Assembly: GCA_964545475.1 (NCBI GenBank)
Contig: CAZJGG010000039.1
Span: 1 to 29,835, forward strand
Length of the DNA stretch: 29,835 nucleotides
DNA from: CAZJGG01 sp964545475
GTDB lineage: Bacteria > Bacillota > Clostridia > Lachnospirales > JAISER01
Reading direction: 5' to 3'
This document shows positions 19,649 through 26,776 of this stretch, in pieces (within the stretch, counting starts at the first letter, position 1; every line of letters begins with the position of its first letter). Under the pieces are notes generated by a model. That model was given only the letters and a program-made list of their open reading frames with translations. It ran no database searches and was not told the origin of the DNA. The position numbers and the translations under genes are program-made.

Positions 19649-21103
19649 TTACCTTGTACACAAAGTGTTAAAAACTTCAACTAAATAACACCATGTTCTT
19701 TCAACCGACGTAAGAATAATATGTTCGTCCGGCGAATGCACCATAAAAGTGTCTGGTCCAATTGAAATTGCGTCTAAATCTTCTATTTTTGAACCAAAAA
19801 GACCACATTCAAGCCCTGCATGAAGAATGTTTATTTTTGGCTCAACGTTATAAAGCTCTTTATAAACATCTGTAAAAATATTCCGTAATTCTGAATCTTC
19901 CTTGTATTCCCAAGATGGGTAATTGCCGCTTGTTTTTATTGTTGCCCCAATGGCATCTGCAAAAGCCTCTACTTGCTCTAAAACCATATATTTTCTTGAA
20001 ATAACAGAGCTTCTTATTAAGCATTTAATACTAAAAGTATCTTTATCCGTCCGCACAACTCCTATATTTGCCGATGTTTCCACAAGACCAGAAATATCAA
20101 GGCTCATAGCCTGAATACCGTTAGGAATAAGAAGCAGCGAAGAAATTGCTTTATCAGTTGTTGTTTTATCAAAAGCTTTTGTTATAGTCGTAACTTTTTC
20201 TATTTGAACGTTTACGTCGCTTTCGCTAACTCTAAACTCTTTTTTAAAATTCTCTGCACATTGTAATACATTTTGAATGATTTCGTCAAGTTTTTCAGCA
20301 CCAAAAGAAACAACGCAATAACTATCACGTGGAATAACGTTATCTAACGACCCACCATTAAATTCATTAATTCGTATATCGGAAATTTTTTTAATACTCT
20401 GGAGTATTCTTGCTAAAATTCTGTTGGCGTTTGCTCTTTCTAAAATAATGTCTACGCCGGAATGCCCGCCTATAAGCCCGGACACTTTAATTCTATATGA
20501 AACATGGCTTTCCGGTAATTCCTCATAAGTTATAGGGAAAGAAACTTCCGCTCTAATTCCCCCGGCGCAGCCGCAGCAGAATATGCCTTCTTCCTCAGAA
20601 TCAAGGTTTATTAATCTTTTTCCTTTAATTTGAGAAGCATCAAAAGCTTCCGCCCCTTGCATTCCCGTTTCTTCTCCTGTTGTAAAAATAACTTCAAGAG
20701 GAGGGTGCTTTAAATCTTTAGAGTCCAAAACAGCCATTGCATATGCTACGCCTATGCCGTTGTCTGCCCCAAGAGTTGTTCCTTCTGCCATAAGCATATC
20801 TCCACGGACTTTAACTTTTATTGGGTCTTTAAAAAAGTCGTGTTCAATGTCTGCATCTTTTTCGCAAACCATATCAATATGAGCCTGCATAATAACAGGT
20901 TTGGAATCAACCGCCCCATCTTTTTTTATTAAGACATTATATGCTTCATCTTGCGTAACAGATAAATTTCTTTCTTTAGCAAATTGAACTAAATAATCGC
21001 TTAATTGCTTTTCGTTTCCGGAACCATGGGGTATTTTACAAATTTCACAAAAAAAATCAAGTACTTTTTGAGATTTATAACCTCTGAAATCTAGTGTCTT
21101 CAC
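19649..21103 (-). CDS. pepD: Aminoacyl-histidine dipeptidase (M20 family)
   Basis: Zinc-dependent cytoplasmic dipeptidase of the PepD/carnosinase type in the M20 family. Metal-binding and catalytic segments are MQAHIDMVCEK, LGADNGIGVAYAMAVLD, TGEETGMQGAEAFD and INLDSEEEGIF, with HSGVDI in the lid domain and HAGLECGLFGS and HSPDEHI near the C-terminus. The start is GTG at 21103: CAGGAGGG sits just upstream, and the protein then begins VKTLDFRGYKSQKVLDFF, a typical family N-terminus, giving 484 aa. A longer frame back to 21169 runs through the promoter region and adds a hydrophobic leader foreign to the family. It is the first gene of the minus-strand operon, 46 nt before relA. Confidence 0.92.
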   Translation of the reverse strand: MKTLDFRGYKSQKVLDFFCEICKIPHGSGNEKQLSDYLVQFAKERNLSVTQDEAYNVLIKKDGAVDSKPVIMQAHIDMVCEKDADIEHDFFKDPIKVKVRGDMLMAEGTTLGADNGIGVAYAMAVLDSKDLKHPPLEVIFTTGEETGMQGAEAFDASQIKGKRLINLDSEEEGIFCCGCAGGIRAEVSFPITYEELPESHVSYRIKVSGLIGGHSGVDIILERANANRILARILQSIKKISDIRINEFNGGSLDNVIPRDSYCVVSFGAEKLDEIIQNVLQCAENFKKEFRVSESDVNVQIEKVTTITKAFDKTTTDKAISSLLLIPNGIQAMSLDISGLVETSANIGVVRTDKDTFSIKCLIRSSVISRKYMVLEQVEAFADAIGATIKTSGNYPSWEYKEDSELRNIFTDVYKELYNVEPKINILHAGLECGLFGSKIEDLDAISIGPDTFMVHSPDEHIILTSVERTWCYLVEVFNTLCTR

Positions 21104-21130
21104 AGAAAACCCTCCTGCTAAAATTATTAT

Positions 21131-21160
21131 AATGTACGCCATTCTCAATATTTTAGTCAA
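21131..21160 (-). promoter_or_regulatory. Candidate sigma-A promoter for the pepD-to-aspS operon
   Basis: On the minus strand a TTGACT box (21160-21155) is followed after 18 nt by TACATT (21136-21131). A perfect TATAAT overlaps just downstream (21131-21126) but has no good -35 at 17 nt. Position fits an operon start about 20-30 nt before the pepD GTG. Confidence 0.4.
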
Positions 21161-21194
21161 TTCTAGCATATATAAATTAAATTTACAAGTTCTG

Positions 21195-21244
21195 AAAACA
21201 AAAAGAACCAGATATAAAGAAAAGATTCTTTAACCTAGTTCTTT
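21195..21244 (-). terminator. Nested-hairpin terminator after the small membrane protein gene
   Basis: On the minus strand an 11-bp stem (21244-21234 with 21212-21202, including two G-T pairs) encloses a second small hairpin (AAAGAA...TTCTTT, 21216-21231). It is followed by the T-rich tail CTTTTTGTTTTC. It begins 34 nt after the 136-aa gene and should insulate pepD from it. Confidence 0.6.
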
Positions 21245-21278
21245 ACTGCCAATTTTAGACTTGTTATTTCTGCTATAC

Positions 21279-21689
21279 TTATTCATATTTGTGTTTAAAT
21301 GATAAAGCAAATAAACATCCTATGATAGAAAATATATATGAATAAATAGAAACAAAATTAAGATAATGAATTGAAATAATTCCAATTTTATTTATAATTA
21401 TATAACCTACAAATATCAGCAAAATAAAACCAACAGTAACTTTAAAAACATTGCTAATAATCTTTGGTAAATTTATTTTTAAATATATCATTACAACAGT
21501 AGTTATATATGCTGAAAGAAAAAAATAAAAACTAGGAATAGAAATATATTCATATATTTTATCAAGTATTAAAGTAAGTGGTGTAAACCTCATATTGTAT
21601 GAATTTACCTGATAATGTCTAATAAACAATAAACTTATTACAGAAATTAAAATATAAATATTACTATAAATGAACACTTTAATTTTCAT
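21279..21689 (-). CDS. Hypothetical small four-helix membrane protein
   Basis: 136 aa, not recognised as any known family. Four hydrophobic segments are visible at about residues 7-23, 51-71, 84-102 and 108-130, with short Lys-rich ends (MKIK at the start, KHKYE at the end). There is no signal-peptide cleavage site and no conserved catalytic motif. The coding sequence is noticeably more AT-rich and Ile/Tyr/Phe-rich than its neighbours. The ribosome site is weak (AAAAGAG, 8 nt before the ATG). It lies alone between a palindromic element and a terminator, which together with its composition suggests acquired or fast-evolving DNA. It could be a toxin-like, immunity-like or regulatory membrane peptide, but nothing in the sequence decides this. 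Confidence 0.6.
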   Translation of the reverse strand: MKIKVFIYSNIYILISVISLLFIRHYQVNSYNMRFTPLTLILDKIYEYISIPSFYFFLSAYITTVVMIYLKINLPKIISNVFKVTVGFILLIFVGYIIINKIGIISIHYLNFVSIYSYIFSIIGCLFALSFKHKYE

Positions 21690-21736
21690 ACTGCATACTC
21701 TTTTCTTTCAGCATTGAATTTACAACAATTTACAGG

Positions 21737-21899
21737 TATACTCCTTAACCACATAAAATAGCACTGCCTTGCGGCGAATTTTACTTGTGGACTACGTCAT
21801 CAACTTCTTGTGTGCCGCTAGCACACGGCGTCGTCTCTTCCTTGCCACAAGCAAAATTTGCTCGCAACTCAGTACCATTTTATATGATTAAGGAGTATA
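21737..21899. repeat. 163-bp palindromic element, MITE-like, with TA-flanked terminal inverted repeats
   Basis: A near-perfect inverted repeat centred at 21818. The outer arms (21737-21790 and 21845-21899) form 46 Watson-Crick pairs out of 54, with one bulge at 21862; the ends are TATACTCCTTAA and its complement. The middle is less paired and closes with GTGTGC/GCACAC (21810-21815, 21821-21826) around CGCTA. Both ends read TA-TA, compatible with a TA target duplication as made by IS630/Tc1-mariner transposases. It contains no ORF of note and is GC-richer than the AT-rich DNA around it. It occupies most of the 300-bp gap between gpr and the 136-aa gene; the rest (21690-21736 and 21900-21989) shows only AT-rich sequence. 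If transcribed it would fold into a long hairpin that could end gpr transcripts. Confidence 0.75.
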
Positions 21900-21989
21900 A
21901 CAATATAATAACTATTATTTATATTACCATTTATAATAAATGTCAAGTATTTCCATAACATAATTTTTAATATAATATTTAATACAGTT

Positions 21990-22982
21990 TTAATACAAAA
22001 ACCGAACAATTTCTTCATTAGGAATGTGGGGCTGCAGCGCCCTGTTTATGGCGCTTGCAATCATCCCTGAAAGCCTTTCTATGGTTTGGTCAACTTCTTT
22101 TGGCGTTACAAACATGTTGCCTTTATAAGGGTCTAAAACCTGCATAATTAAACCGTACTTTTCTTCGCTTTCCAAATGTTTCAGCATGTCGTAAAATTCA
22201 GAGCCAACTTCTGTCTCTTTTATTATTGCATCTAACATTTTATCTAGCGTATCGTTAACTAAAGTCGCCGCATCAACAACTGTTGGCACACCTATTGCAA
22301 TAACTTTAGCTCCAATTGTCTCTTCGTTAATTGCCATTCGTTTGTTACCCATGCCAGCCCCGGGGCTAACTCCCGTGTCACACATTTGAATTGTCGCATT
22401 TATACGGCTTGTTTGCCTTGCGGCAAGCGCGTCGATTGCTATAACTAAATCCGGCTTTACCCTTTGGCAAATTCCTTTAATGATTTCGGCAGTTTCTATG
22501 CCTGTAATCCCCATAACCCCCGGAGAAACGGCACAAACGGAGCGTACATGCCCCTCCATTTCCAAAGGCACTCCCCCACTTTTCGTAATATGCCTTGTTA
22601 CTAAAACCTTGCTTACAACTTTTGGTCCTAAAGCATCCGGAGTTACGTTCCAGTTACCTAGCCCCACAATTAAAACTACACTATCTTCATTTAAATCTAT
22701 AAGCGTTTTTATTTTATTTGCCAATATTTTACTTATTTCCTCATGTGTTTCCATTTCGTTAAGCTTCATTGCTTCGGATTCTATTGTAAAGTAGCTTCCA
22801 ACAGGCTTATTCATTTGCTTTGCACCGGCTTCGTTAACAACGTCCACCCTTGTGACGTATATCTCAAACTCCCCGTTTTTTTCGTATGTTACAGCAATGC
22901 CCTCAATTTCTGAATCCTCTTTATCAATCATTTCTCTTGCCTCAATGGCTAAGTCCGTGTAAATATTAATTTTTTCGCTCAT
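21990..22982 (-). CDS. gpr: Spore germination protease GPR
   Basis: Endopeptidase that degrades small acid-soluble spore proteins when spores germinate; made in the forespore as an inactive zymogen that self-cleaves near its N-terminus. 330 aa, slightly shorter than the Bacillus protein. Landmarks are the N-terminal IYTDLAIEAREM, GLGNWNVTPDALGP with Asp116, and IAIDALAARQTSRIN with Asp184; these aspartates match the two catalytic aspartates known in this family. AGGAGGG precedes the ATG at good distance. It is transcribed divergently from rpsT, the usual Firmicutes arrangement. I could not find a convincing forespore (sigma-G) promoter in the 133-bp gap. Its presence marks the organism as a spore former. 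Confidence 0.96.
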   Translation of the reverse strand: MSEKINIYTDLAIEAREMIDKEDSEIEGIAVTYEKNGEFEIYVTRVDVVNEAGAKQMNKPVGSYFTIESEAMKLNEMETHEEISKILANKIKTLIDLNEDSVVLIVGLGNWNVTPDALGPKVVSKVLVTRHITKSGGVPLEMEGHVRSVCAVSPGVMGITGIETAEIIKGICQRVKPDLVIAIDALAARQTSRINATIQMCDTGVSPGAGMGNKRMAINEETIGAKVIAIGVPTVVDAATLVNDTLDKMLDAIIKETEVGSEFYDMLKHLESEEKYGLIMQVLDPYKGNMFVTPKEVDQTIERLSGMIASAINRALQPHIPNEEIVRFLY

Positions 22983-23047
22983 AAACCCTCCTAAATATTA
23001 TAAAGTATATTTACCGATATTCTTTACACTCTTATTTAAAATAAACC

Positions 23048-23076
23048 TTGACTTTGGCATGTTTTTGAGTTAAAAT
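23048..23076 (+). promoter_or_regulatory. Sigma-A promoter for rpsT
   Basis: TTGACT (23048-23053), a 17-nt spacer, and TAAAAT (23071-23076). The transcript would start near 23083, giving a short leader of about 33 nt before the rpsT start codon. Confidence 0.82.
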
Positions 23077-23115
23077 ACAAAAATATTGCAAAAAGCACTA
23101 ACGGAGGTGAATTAA

Positions 23116-23382
23116 TTGGCTAACATTAAATCTGCAAAAAAGAGAATTAAAGTTATCGCTAAAAAAACATTGCGAAATAAAATGATTAAATCAACAACTA
23201 AAACTGCAATTAAAAAAGTTGTTTTAGCTGTTGCAGCTTCTAACAAAGATGAAGCTCAAAAAGCATTAAGTTCCGCATTTAAAACAATTGACAAAGCGGC
23301 TTCTAAAGGCGTTTACCATAAAAACAACGCTTCAAGAAAAAAATCCAGACTTGCAAAACTTGTTAATAAATCCTTGGCATAA
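23116..23382 (+). CDS. rpsT: Small ribosomal subunit protein bS20
   Basis: 88-aa lysine-rich, helical protein that binds 16S rRNA during 30S assembly. The N-terminus ANIKSAKKRIKV and the C-terminal YHKNNASRKKSRLAKLVN are family hallmarks. The start codon is TTG at 23116, placed 5 nt after an extended ribosome site (GGAGGTGA, 23103-23110). A UUG start is also known for rpsT of Escherichia coli, where it takes part in autoregulation; whether that applies here is inference. It has its own promoter and terminator, so it is monocistronic. Confidence 0.97.
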   Translation: MANIKSAKKRIKVIAKKTLRNKMIKSTTKTAIKKVVLAVAASNKDEAQKALSSAFKTIDKAASKGVYHKNNASRKKSRLAKLVNKSLA

Positions 23383-23386
23383 TTTT

Positions 23387-23433
23387 AAAAAGATTGAACC
23401 AACGCTTTGACAAGCTTTAGTTCAATCTTTTTT
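23387..23433 (+). terminator. Terminator of rpsT
   Basis: A 12-bp stem (23388-23399 with 20 nt loop to 23420-23431, arms AAAAGATTGAAC and GTTCAATCTTTT) followed by further T residues. It begins a few bases after the rpsT stop. The loop is long, but the stem is perfect. Confidence 0.85.
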
Positions 23434-23511
23434 ATTTTCATGAATATATTATCTATTTTTTACCAATAATATATAAAAATAGTAAAAATATAAATAAAAT
23501 TCAACTTTATT

Positions 23512-23540
23512 TTGCCTTTTTTAAAGTTTTATGCTACAAT
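23512..23540 (+). promoter_or_regulatory. Extended -10 sigma-A promoter for the CarD-like gene
   Basis: TTGCCT (23512-23517), a 17-nt spacer and TACAAT (23535-23540), with the TG of an extended -10 at 23532-23533. It lies 34 nt before the TTG start of the downstream gene. Confidence 0.7.
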
Positions 23541-23574
23541 ATGACAAAATATGTGTTTGAAAGGAGTGAGTACT

Positions 23575-24051
23575 TTGTATAGTATAGGCGATAAGGTTGT
23601 TTACCCCTTATATGGCGCTGGCGTAATTGAAAAGTTAGAGCAGTTGGAAGTAGACGGAAAAATGCAGGTCTATTATGTTATGTTAATTCCAACAGGAAAT
23701 CTTAAAATAAAAATTTCTGCCGGAAAAGCGGACAATATGGGCATTAGAGAAGTTTATGACAAAGAAAGAGTTTTAGACATTATAAAAAATGTTATTAATG
23801 AGCCTATAGAAATGTCTGAAAACTGGAATCAAAGATATAAGGAAAACCTTGAAAAAATTAAAACAGGCAATCTGTCTGAAGTTGCCGTAGTATTTCGCAA
23901 TCTGCTTTACCGTGAACGTGAAAAAGGGCTTTCATCCGCAGAAAAGAAAATGCTTACAACAGCAAAGCAAATTGTTGTCTCCGAAATTATTTTAACTCAA
24001 AACCTCGAAAAAATGGCCGCAGAGGAAATGCTGTTTTCCATCGTATGCTGA
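23575..24051 (+). CDS. CarD-family transcription regulator
   Basis: Cytoplasmic protein of the CarD/CdnL/TRCF-interaction family, which binds the RNA polymerase beta subunit and steadies open promoter complexes. The N-terminal Tudor-like RNA-polymerase-binding part starts YSIGDKVVYPLYGAGVIE, and a helical C-terminal part (about residues 65-158) contains NWNQRYKENLEKI. Start: TTG at 23575, with AAAGGAG 8 nt upstream; the protein then opens in the family style and is 158 aa. An in-frame ATG at 23551 lies upstream of that ribosome site and is unlikely. It has its own promoter and terminator. Target promoters are unknown, but CarD proteins generally affect rRNA and growth genes. Confidence 0.9.
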   Translation: MYSIGDKVVYPLYGAGVIEKLEQLEVDGKMQVYYVMLIPTGNLKIKISAGKADNMGIREVYDKERVLDIIKNVINEPIEMSENWNQRYKENLEKIKTGNLSEVAVVFRNLLYREREKGLSSAEKKMLTTAKQIVVSEIILTQNLEKMAAEEMLFSIVC

Positions 24052-24053
24052 CT

Positions 24054-24081
24054 AACCCCCAGTTTAACCAGGGGTTTTTTT
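24054..24081 (+). terminator. Terminator of the CarD-like gene
   Basis: Stem AACCCC (24054-24059) with GGGGTT (24071-24076), an 11-nt loop and T residues to 24081. Its T tract overlaps the stop codon of the convergent minus-strand gene (24080-24082). Confidence 0.8.
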
Positions 24082-24475
24082 AATGCCTACTGTTTATATA
24101 TAAATATAAAAACTGAGTTCCGTGAGACTGAGAATCGTTCATCATTTCTAAAAATGAGTCCGCAAATTCAGTATCTTTTAAATATACGAAAAGCTTTCTG
24201 AAAAAGTCTGCTTGCTCTAAAGAAATAAACATTAATCTTTCATAATGAAAAATTAGCTTTTCTTCGGTCAATTGCTGTAACGGCTGTTCTTCCCCCAAAT
24301 TCTCAACAATTTCGCCAAGAAGCAGCAAATGCTTCTTTTTATCAAGCCTTATTTGTCTTAAAACCTCAAAATCGCTTTTGCATTTAGCAGTTTTCATTAG
24401 CTCGTCCATATAGTTAATTTGATTATGGCAATCAGAAATTGCACATTTAACTAAATCTAAGTATATTTTTTCCAC
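24080..24475 (-). CDS. Hypothetical helical protein, possibly a degenerate ferritin-like fold
   Basis: 131 aa, no signal peptide, predicted almost wholly alpha-helical. The spacing of helices and the segment VLRQIRLDKKKHLLLLGEIVENL (about residues 39-61) recall the ferritin-like four-helix family, where this helix normally carries the metal ligands as DExxH. Here the acidic ligands are replaced (KKKH), so iron binding is doubtful. Such small proteins occur in spore-forming Clostridia, but I cannot give a function. The start is GTG at 24475 behind GGAGGGG; an overlapping ATG (24477) is in another frame. It is convergent with the CarD-like gene and divergent from the CAP-domain operon across a 102-bp AT-rich gap with no clear promoter. 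Confidence 0.75.
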   Translation of the reverse strand: MEKIYLDLVKCAISDCHNQINYMDELMKTAKCKSDFEVLRQIRLDKKKHLLLLGEIVENLGEEQPLQQLTEEKLIFHYERLMFISLEQADFFRKLFVYLKDTEFADSFLEMMNDSQSHGTQFLYLYINSRH

Positions 24476-24577
24476 ATAATCCCCTCCAAATATATTTATA
24501 TGCTTATCCTTCTTTTTCCAGTATAAATTTTTCCATATTTAACAAAATATATAAAAATAATTATTCTGGTGAAGCTT

Positions 24578-25075
24578 ATGAAATATTTAACCCTAATTTC
24601 AATACTTATTTTAATGACGTTTACTGTTCAAGCATATGCCTATAGCTTAGAAGAAATCCCTCTTAATGAGTATTTACCTCAGGAGTTTTTCCGTTCGGAT
24701 GCAGAGACACTTTTTTCTCTTGCAAACAACGAAAGAATAGAAAACGGTCTTTCTCCATATAAATGGGACGAAAAACTTAACGAAGCGGCTCAGCTTAAAG
24801 CAGATGACATGGCGAAAAACAATTATTTGTCCCATTATTCTGAAAGCTACGGAACACCATTTAAAATGCTAAAGGAGCAAGACATTCGCTTTATGCTTGC
24901 ATCAGAAAACATTGGGATTAATACTACAATTACATCAGCTCATTCCGCTTTTTTAGACAATGCTTTTAACAGGTTTAATATTTTAAATAAGTCTTACACA
25001 AAAATGGGCGTAGGCATTGCAAACTCTCAAGAATATGGTAAAATAGTTGTAGAAATTTTTATTCGGGAGAGTTAG
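24578..25075 (+). CDS. Secreted CAP-domain (SCP/PR1, YkwD-like) protein
   Basis: 165 aa. A signal peptide (MKYLTLISILILMTFTVQAYA) is followed by a CAP domain across nearly all the rest: LANNERIENGLSPYKWDEKLNEAAQ, a segment MAKNNYLSHYSESYGTPFKML, ASENIGIN, and the final strand KIVVEIFI. Bacterial YkwD-like CAP proteins are exported; some are linked to spore coats or envelope, and their activity is mostly unknown. Start: ATG 24578 with a weak GGTGA site; an in-frame GTG lies at 24569 but would overlap that site. Only 2 nt separate it from the FliK-like gene, so the two are cotranscribed. Confidence 0.85.
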   Translation: MKYLTLISILILMTFTVQAYAYSLEEIPLNEYLPQEFFRSDAETLFSLANNERIENGLSPYKWDEKLNEAAQLKADDMAKNNYLSHYSESYGTPFKMLKEQDIRFMLASENIGINTTITSAHSAFLDNAFNRFNILNKSYTKMGVGIANSQEYGKIVVEIFIRES

Positions 25076-25077
25076 AG

Positions 25078-26760
25078 ATGGAAATAACAACAGACTATAC
25101 CAAGCAAGCTCAAACGGAAAAAGCCGCCCCACCATTAGAACAAACCCAATCCCAGACGGAAAAACAGCCCCAACAGATAAAGCTTTCCCCCGGCGATACT
25201 GTTAAAGGGGAAATATTAGACATTAAGCAAGCGGAAGTAACAGTTAGGCTTGATTCCGGCGAAGTTATTACAGGCAGACTGTCTTCGCCTATAGATGCAA
25301 AAATTGGTCAGTTTCAAATTTTTAAGGCACTTTTTGATGAAAACGGTACACTTGCTCTTGAAATGAAAGAGATTCCCCAGGCACTTGTTCAAAAAGGCGT
25401 AATTACCGAGGCATTATTATCTTTTAACTTAAAACCCACTGAAAACAATTTGAAGCTTTCTGAAATTTTAATAAACAACCAAATCCCCTTTTCTAAAGAG
25501 TCTATTCAAAAGCTTAATCAAGCTTTAAAACTTATGGGCGGGGAATTTTCTCCAGAAAACATAAAAAAAGCACTGTATCTATTGGAAAATAACATAAATA
25601 TAACACCTAAAAACGTTCAGACCCTTTCAGGCTTTACAGAGGGGCAAATTAAGCTTTCTTCCCAGCTTGCAAACTTGGTTAACGAGCTCAGCACTCTTCC
25701 AGAAACGGAGACAGTTAATCTTATTAAAAATATATTAATAAACGGCGAAGCCGCTTTGCCTGACGGCGAAATAATTAAAAACGCTATGGCTAAGTTTGAA
25801 AACCTTCCGGCAAACAGCTCTTCTTTACAAAATACCATCGCTTTCGCTTTTGAAAGCGCCCCTCTAACTTTAAAGGGCTTTCAAAAGCTTGCCGGTGAAC
25901 TGATTAAAAAATATCCCGAACAAAAAACTTTTGTTGAATCTCTACTTCAGACTAAACAAGAATTTGCCGATAAAATAATTGAACAGAGACCTCAATTATT
26001 ACATAATATAAATGAAATTACGGCAAAAACAAGCAATCCACCCCCGGAAGCCTTTTCAAAAATCTTTGAAAACCTCCGTGAAGATGCAGGGGCAAAAAGC
26101 CAAATTAAATTTATATATGATATACTTGGCATTGATAAACCAGAAAAAACCGATGCAAAAACTTTGCTTCAAAAGCTTGCTTTTAGGCTTGAAAATTCAA
26201 AAAACCCAAAGGAAATTGATGCTTTTTTAAATGAATTAAATAAAAATATTGAAACATCCAAACAAGTTGTTCAGCGTTCCGAAATGCCTGAAGCCCCTAA
26301 ACTTCTGGAAAGCATGAGTAAAATAAGTAATAACTTAGAATTTGTAGCAACTTCAAAGCAAAATTTATTTGCCCAGATTCCTTTGGCAGTTTTAGGCAGA
26401 GAAGCAAATGCAGAGCTGTTAGTTTTCCGAGATAAAAACAAAAAAGCCCAAAAAGGCAATAAGGCATCCGCTCTTATTGCTCTTGACACCTTGAATTTAG
26501 GTCGGTTTGAGGTTTATGTGCAAAAAGACTCAAACAGCGTTATTTGCCAGTTCCGCCTTGAAAATGAAGGTGTGGAAAAACTGGTTCGTGAAAATATCGG
26601 CAAGCTTCAAGAGCTTTTAGAGCAAAAGAATTATACATTATCAAACTATTGCTGTAATAAGCTTACAGAACCTTTTAACCTTATGGAAAAAGAGCCGGAC
26701 AGCAGTAAACAGGAAGCAAATTTGCTTACAGGAAGAATTAGCCTTGATATAAGAGCTTAA
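25078..26760 (+). CDS. FliK-like (flagellar hook-length control C-terminal domain) protein
   Basis: 560 aa, no signal peptide. Residues 1-35 are Gln/Thr/Pro-rich. About 37-90 (LSPGDTVKGEILDI...) resemble a small beta-barrel as in other orphan FliK-like proteins. The middle (about 110-420) is helical. Residues about 430-540 match the FliK C-terminal domain: LDTLNLGRFEVYVQKD, then VICQFRLENEGVEKLVREN and a helix ending LEQKNYTL. True FliK sets flagellar hook length by acting on FlhB, but here no hook, FlhB or motor gene is near. Bacillus YlqG is a comparable FliK-like protein outside the flagellar operon. Cotranscribed with a CAP-domain gene (2 nt before) and a FliL-like gene (16 nt after). Role unknown. 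Confidence 0.75.
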   Translation: MEITTDYTKQAQTEKAAPPLEQTQSQTEKQPQQIKLSPGDTVKGEILDIKQAEVTVRLDSGEVITGRLSSPIDAKIGQFQIFKALFDENGTLALEMKEIPQALVQKGVITEALLSFNLKPTENNLKLSEILINNQIPFSKESIQKLNQALKLMGGEFSPENIKKALYLLENNINITPKNVQTLSGFTEGQIKLSSQLANLVNELSTLPETETVNLIKNILINGEAALPDGEIIKNAMAKFENLPANSSSLQNTIAFAFESAPLTLKGFQKLAGELIKKYPEQKTFVESLLQTKQEFADKIIEQRPQLLHNINEITAKTSNPPPEAFSKIFENLREDAGAKSQIKFIYDILGIDKPEKTDAKTLLQKLAFRLENSKNPKEIDAFLNELNKNIETSKQVVQRSEMPEAPKLLESMSKISNNLEFVATSKQNLFAQIPLAVLGREANAELLVFRDKNKKAQKGNKASALIALDTLNLGRFEVYVQKDSNSVICQFRLENEGVEKLVRENIGKLQELLEQKNYTLSNYCCNKLTEPFNLMEKEPDSSKQEANLLTGRISLDIRA

Positions 26761-26776
26761 AAAAGGAGGATCTTTA

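Noticed and set aside
22983..23040. Forespore sigma-G promoter for gpr
   Set aside because: GAATA-like and TATAAT-like strings occur, but their spacing does not fit the sigma-G pattern.
23434..23511. Weak AT-rich hairpin between rpsT and the CarD-like gene
   Set aside because: The pairing is imperfect and nearly all A-T; it is expected by chance in this composition.
24476..24577. Promoters for the divergent ferritin-like and CAP genes
   Set aside because: The gap is so AT-rich that many partial -10 boxes occur; none has a matching -35 box at correct spacing on either strand.
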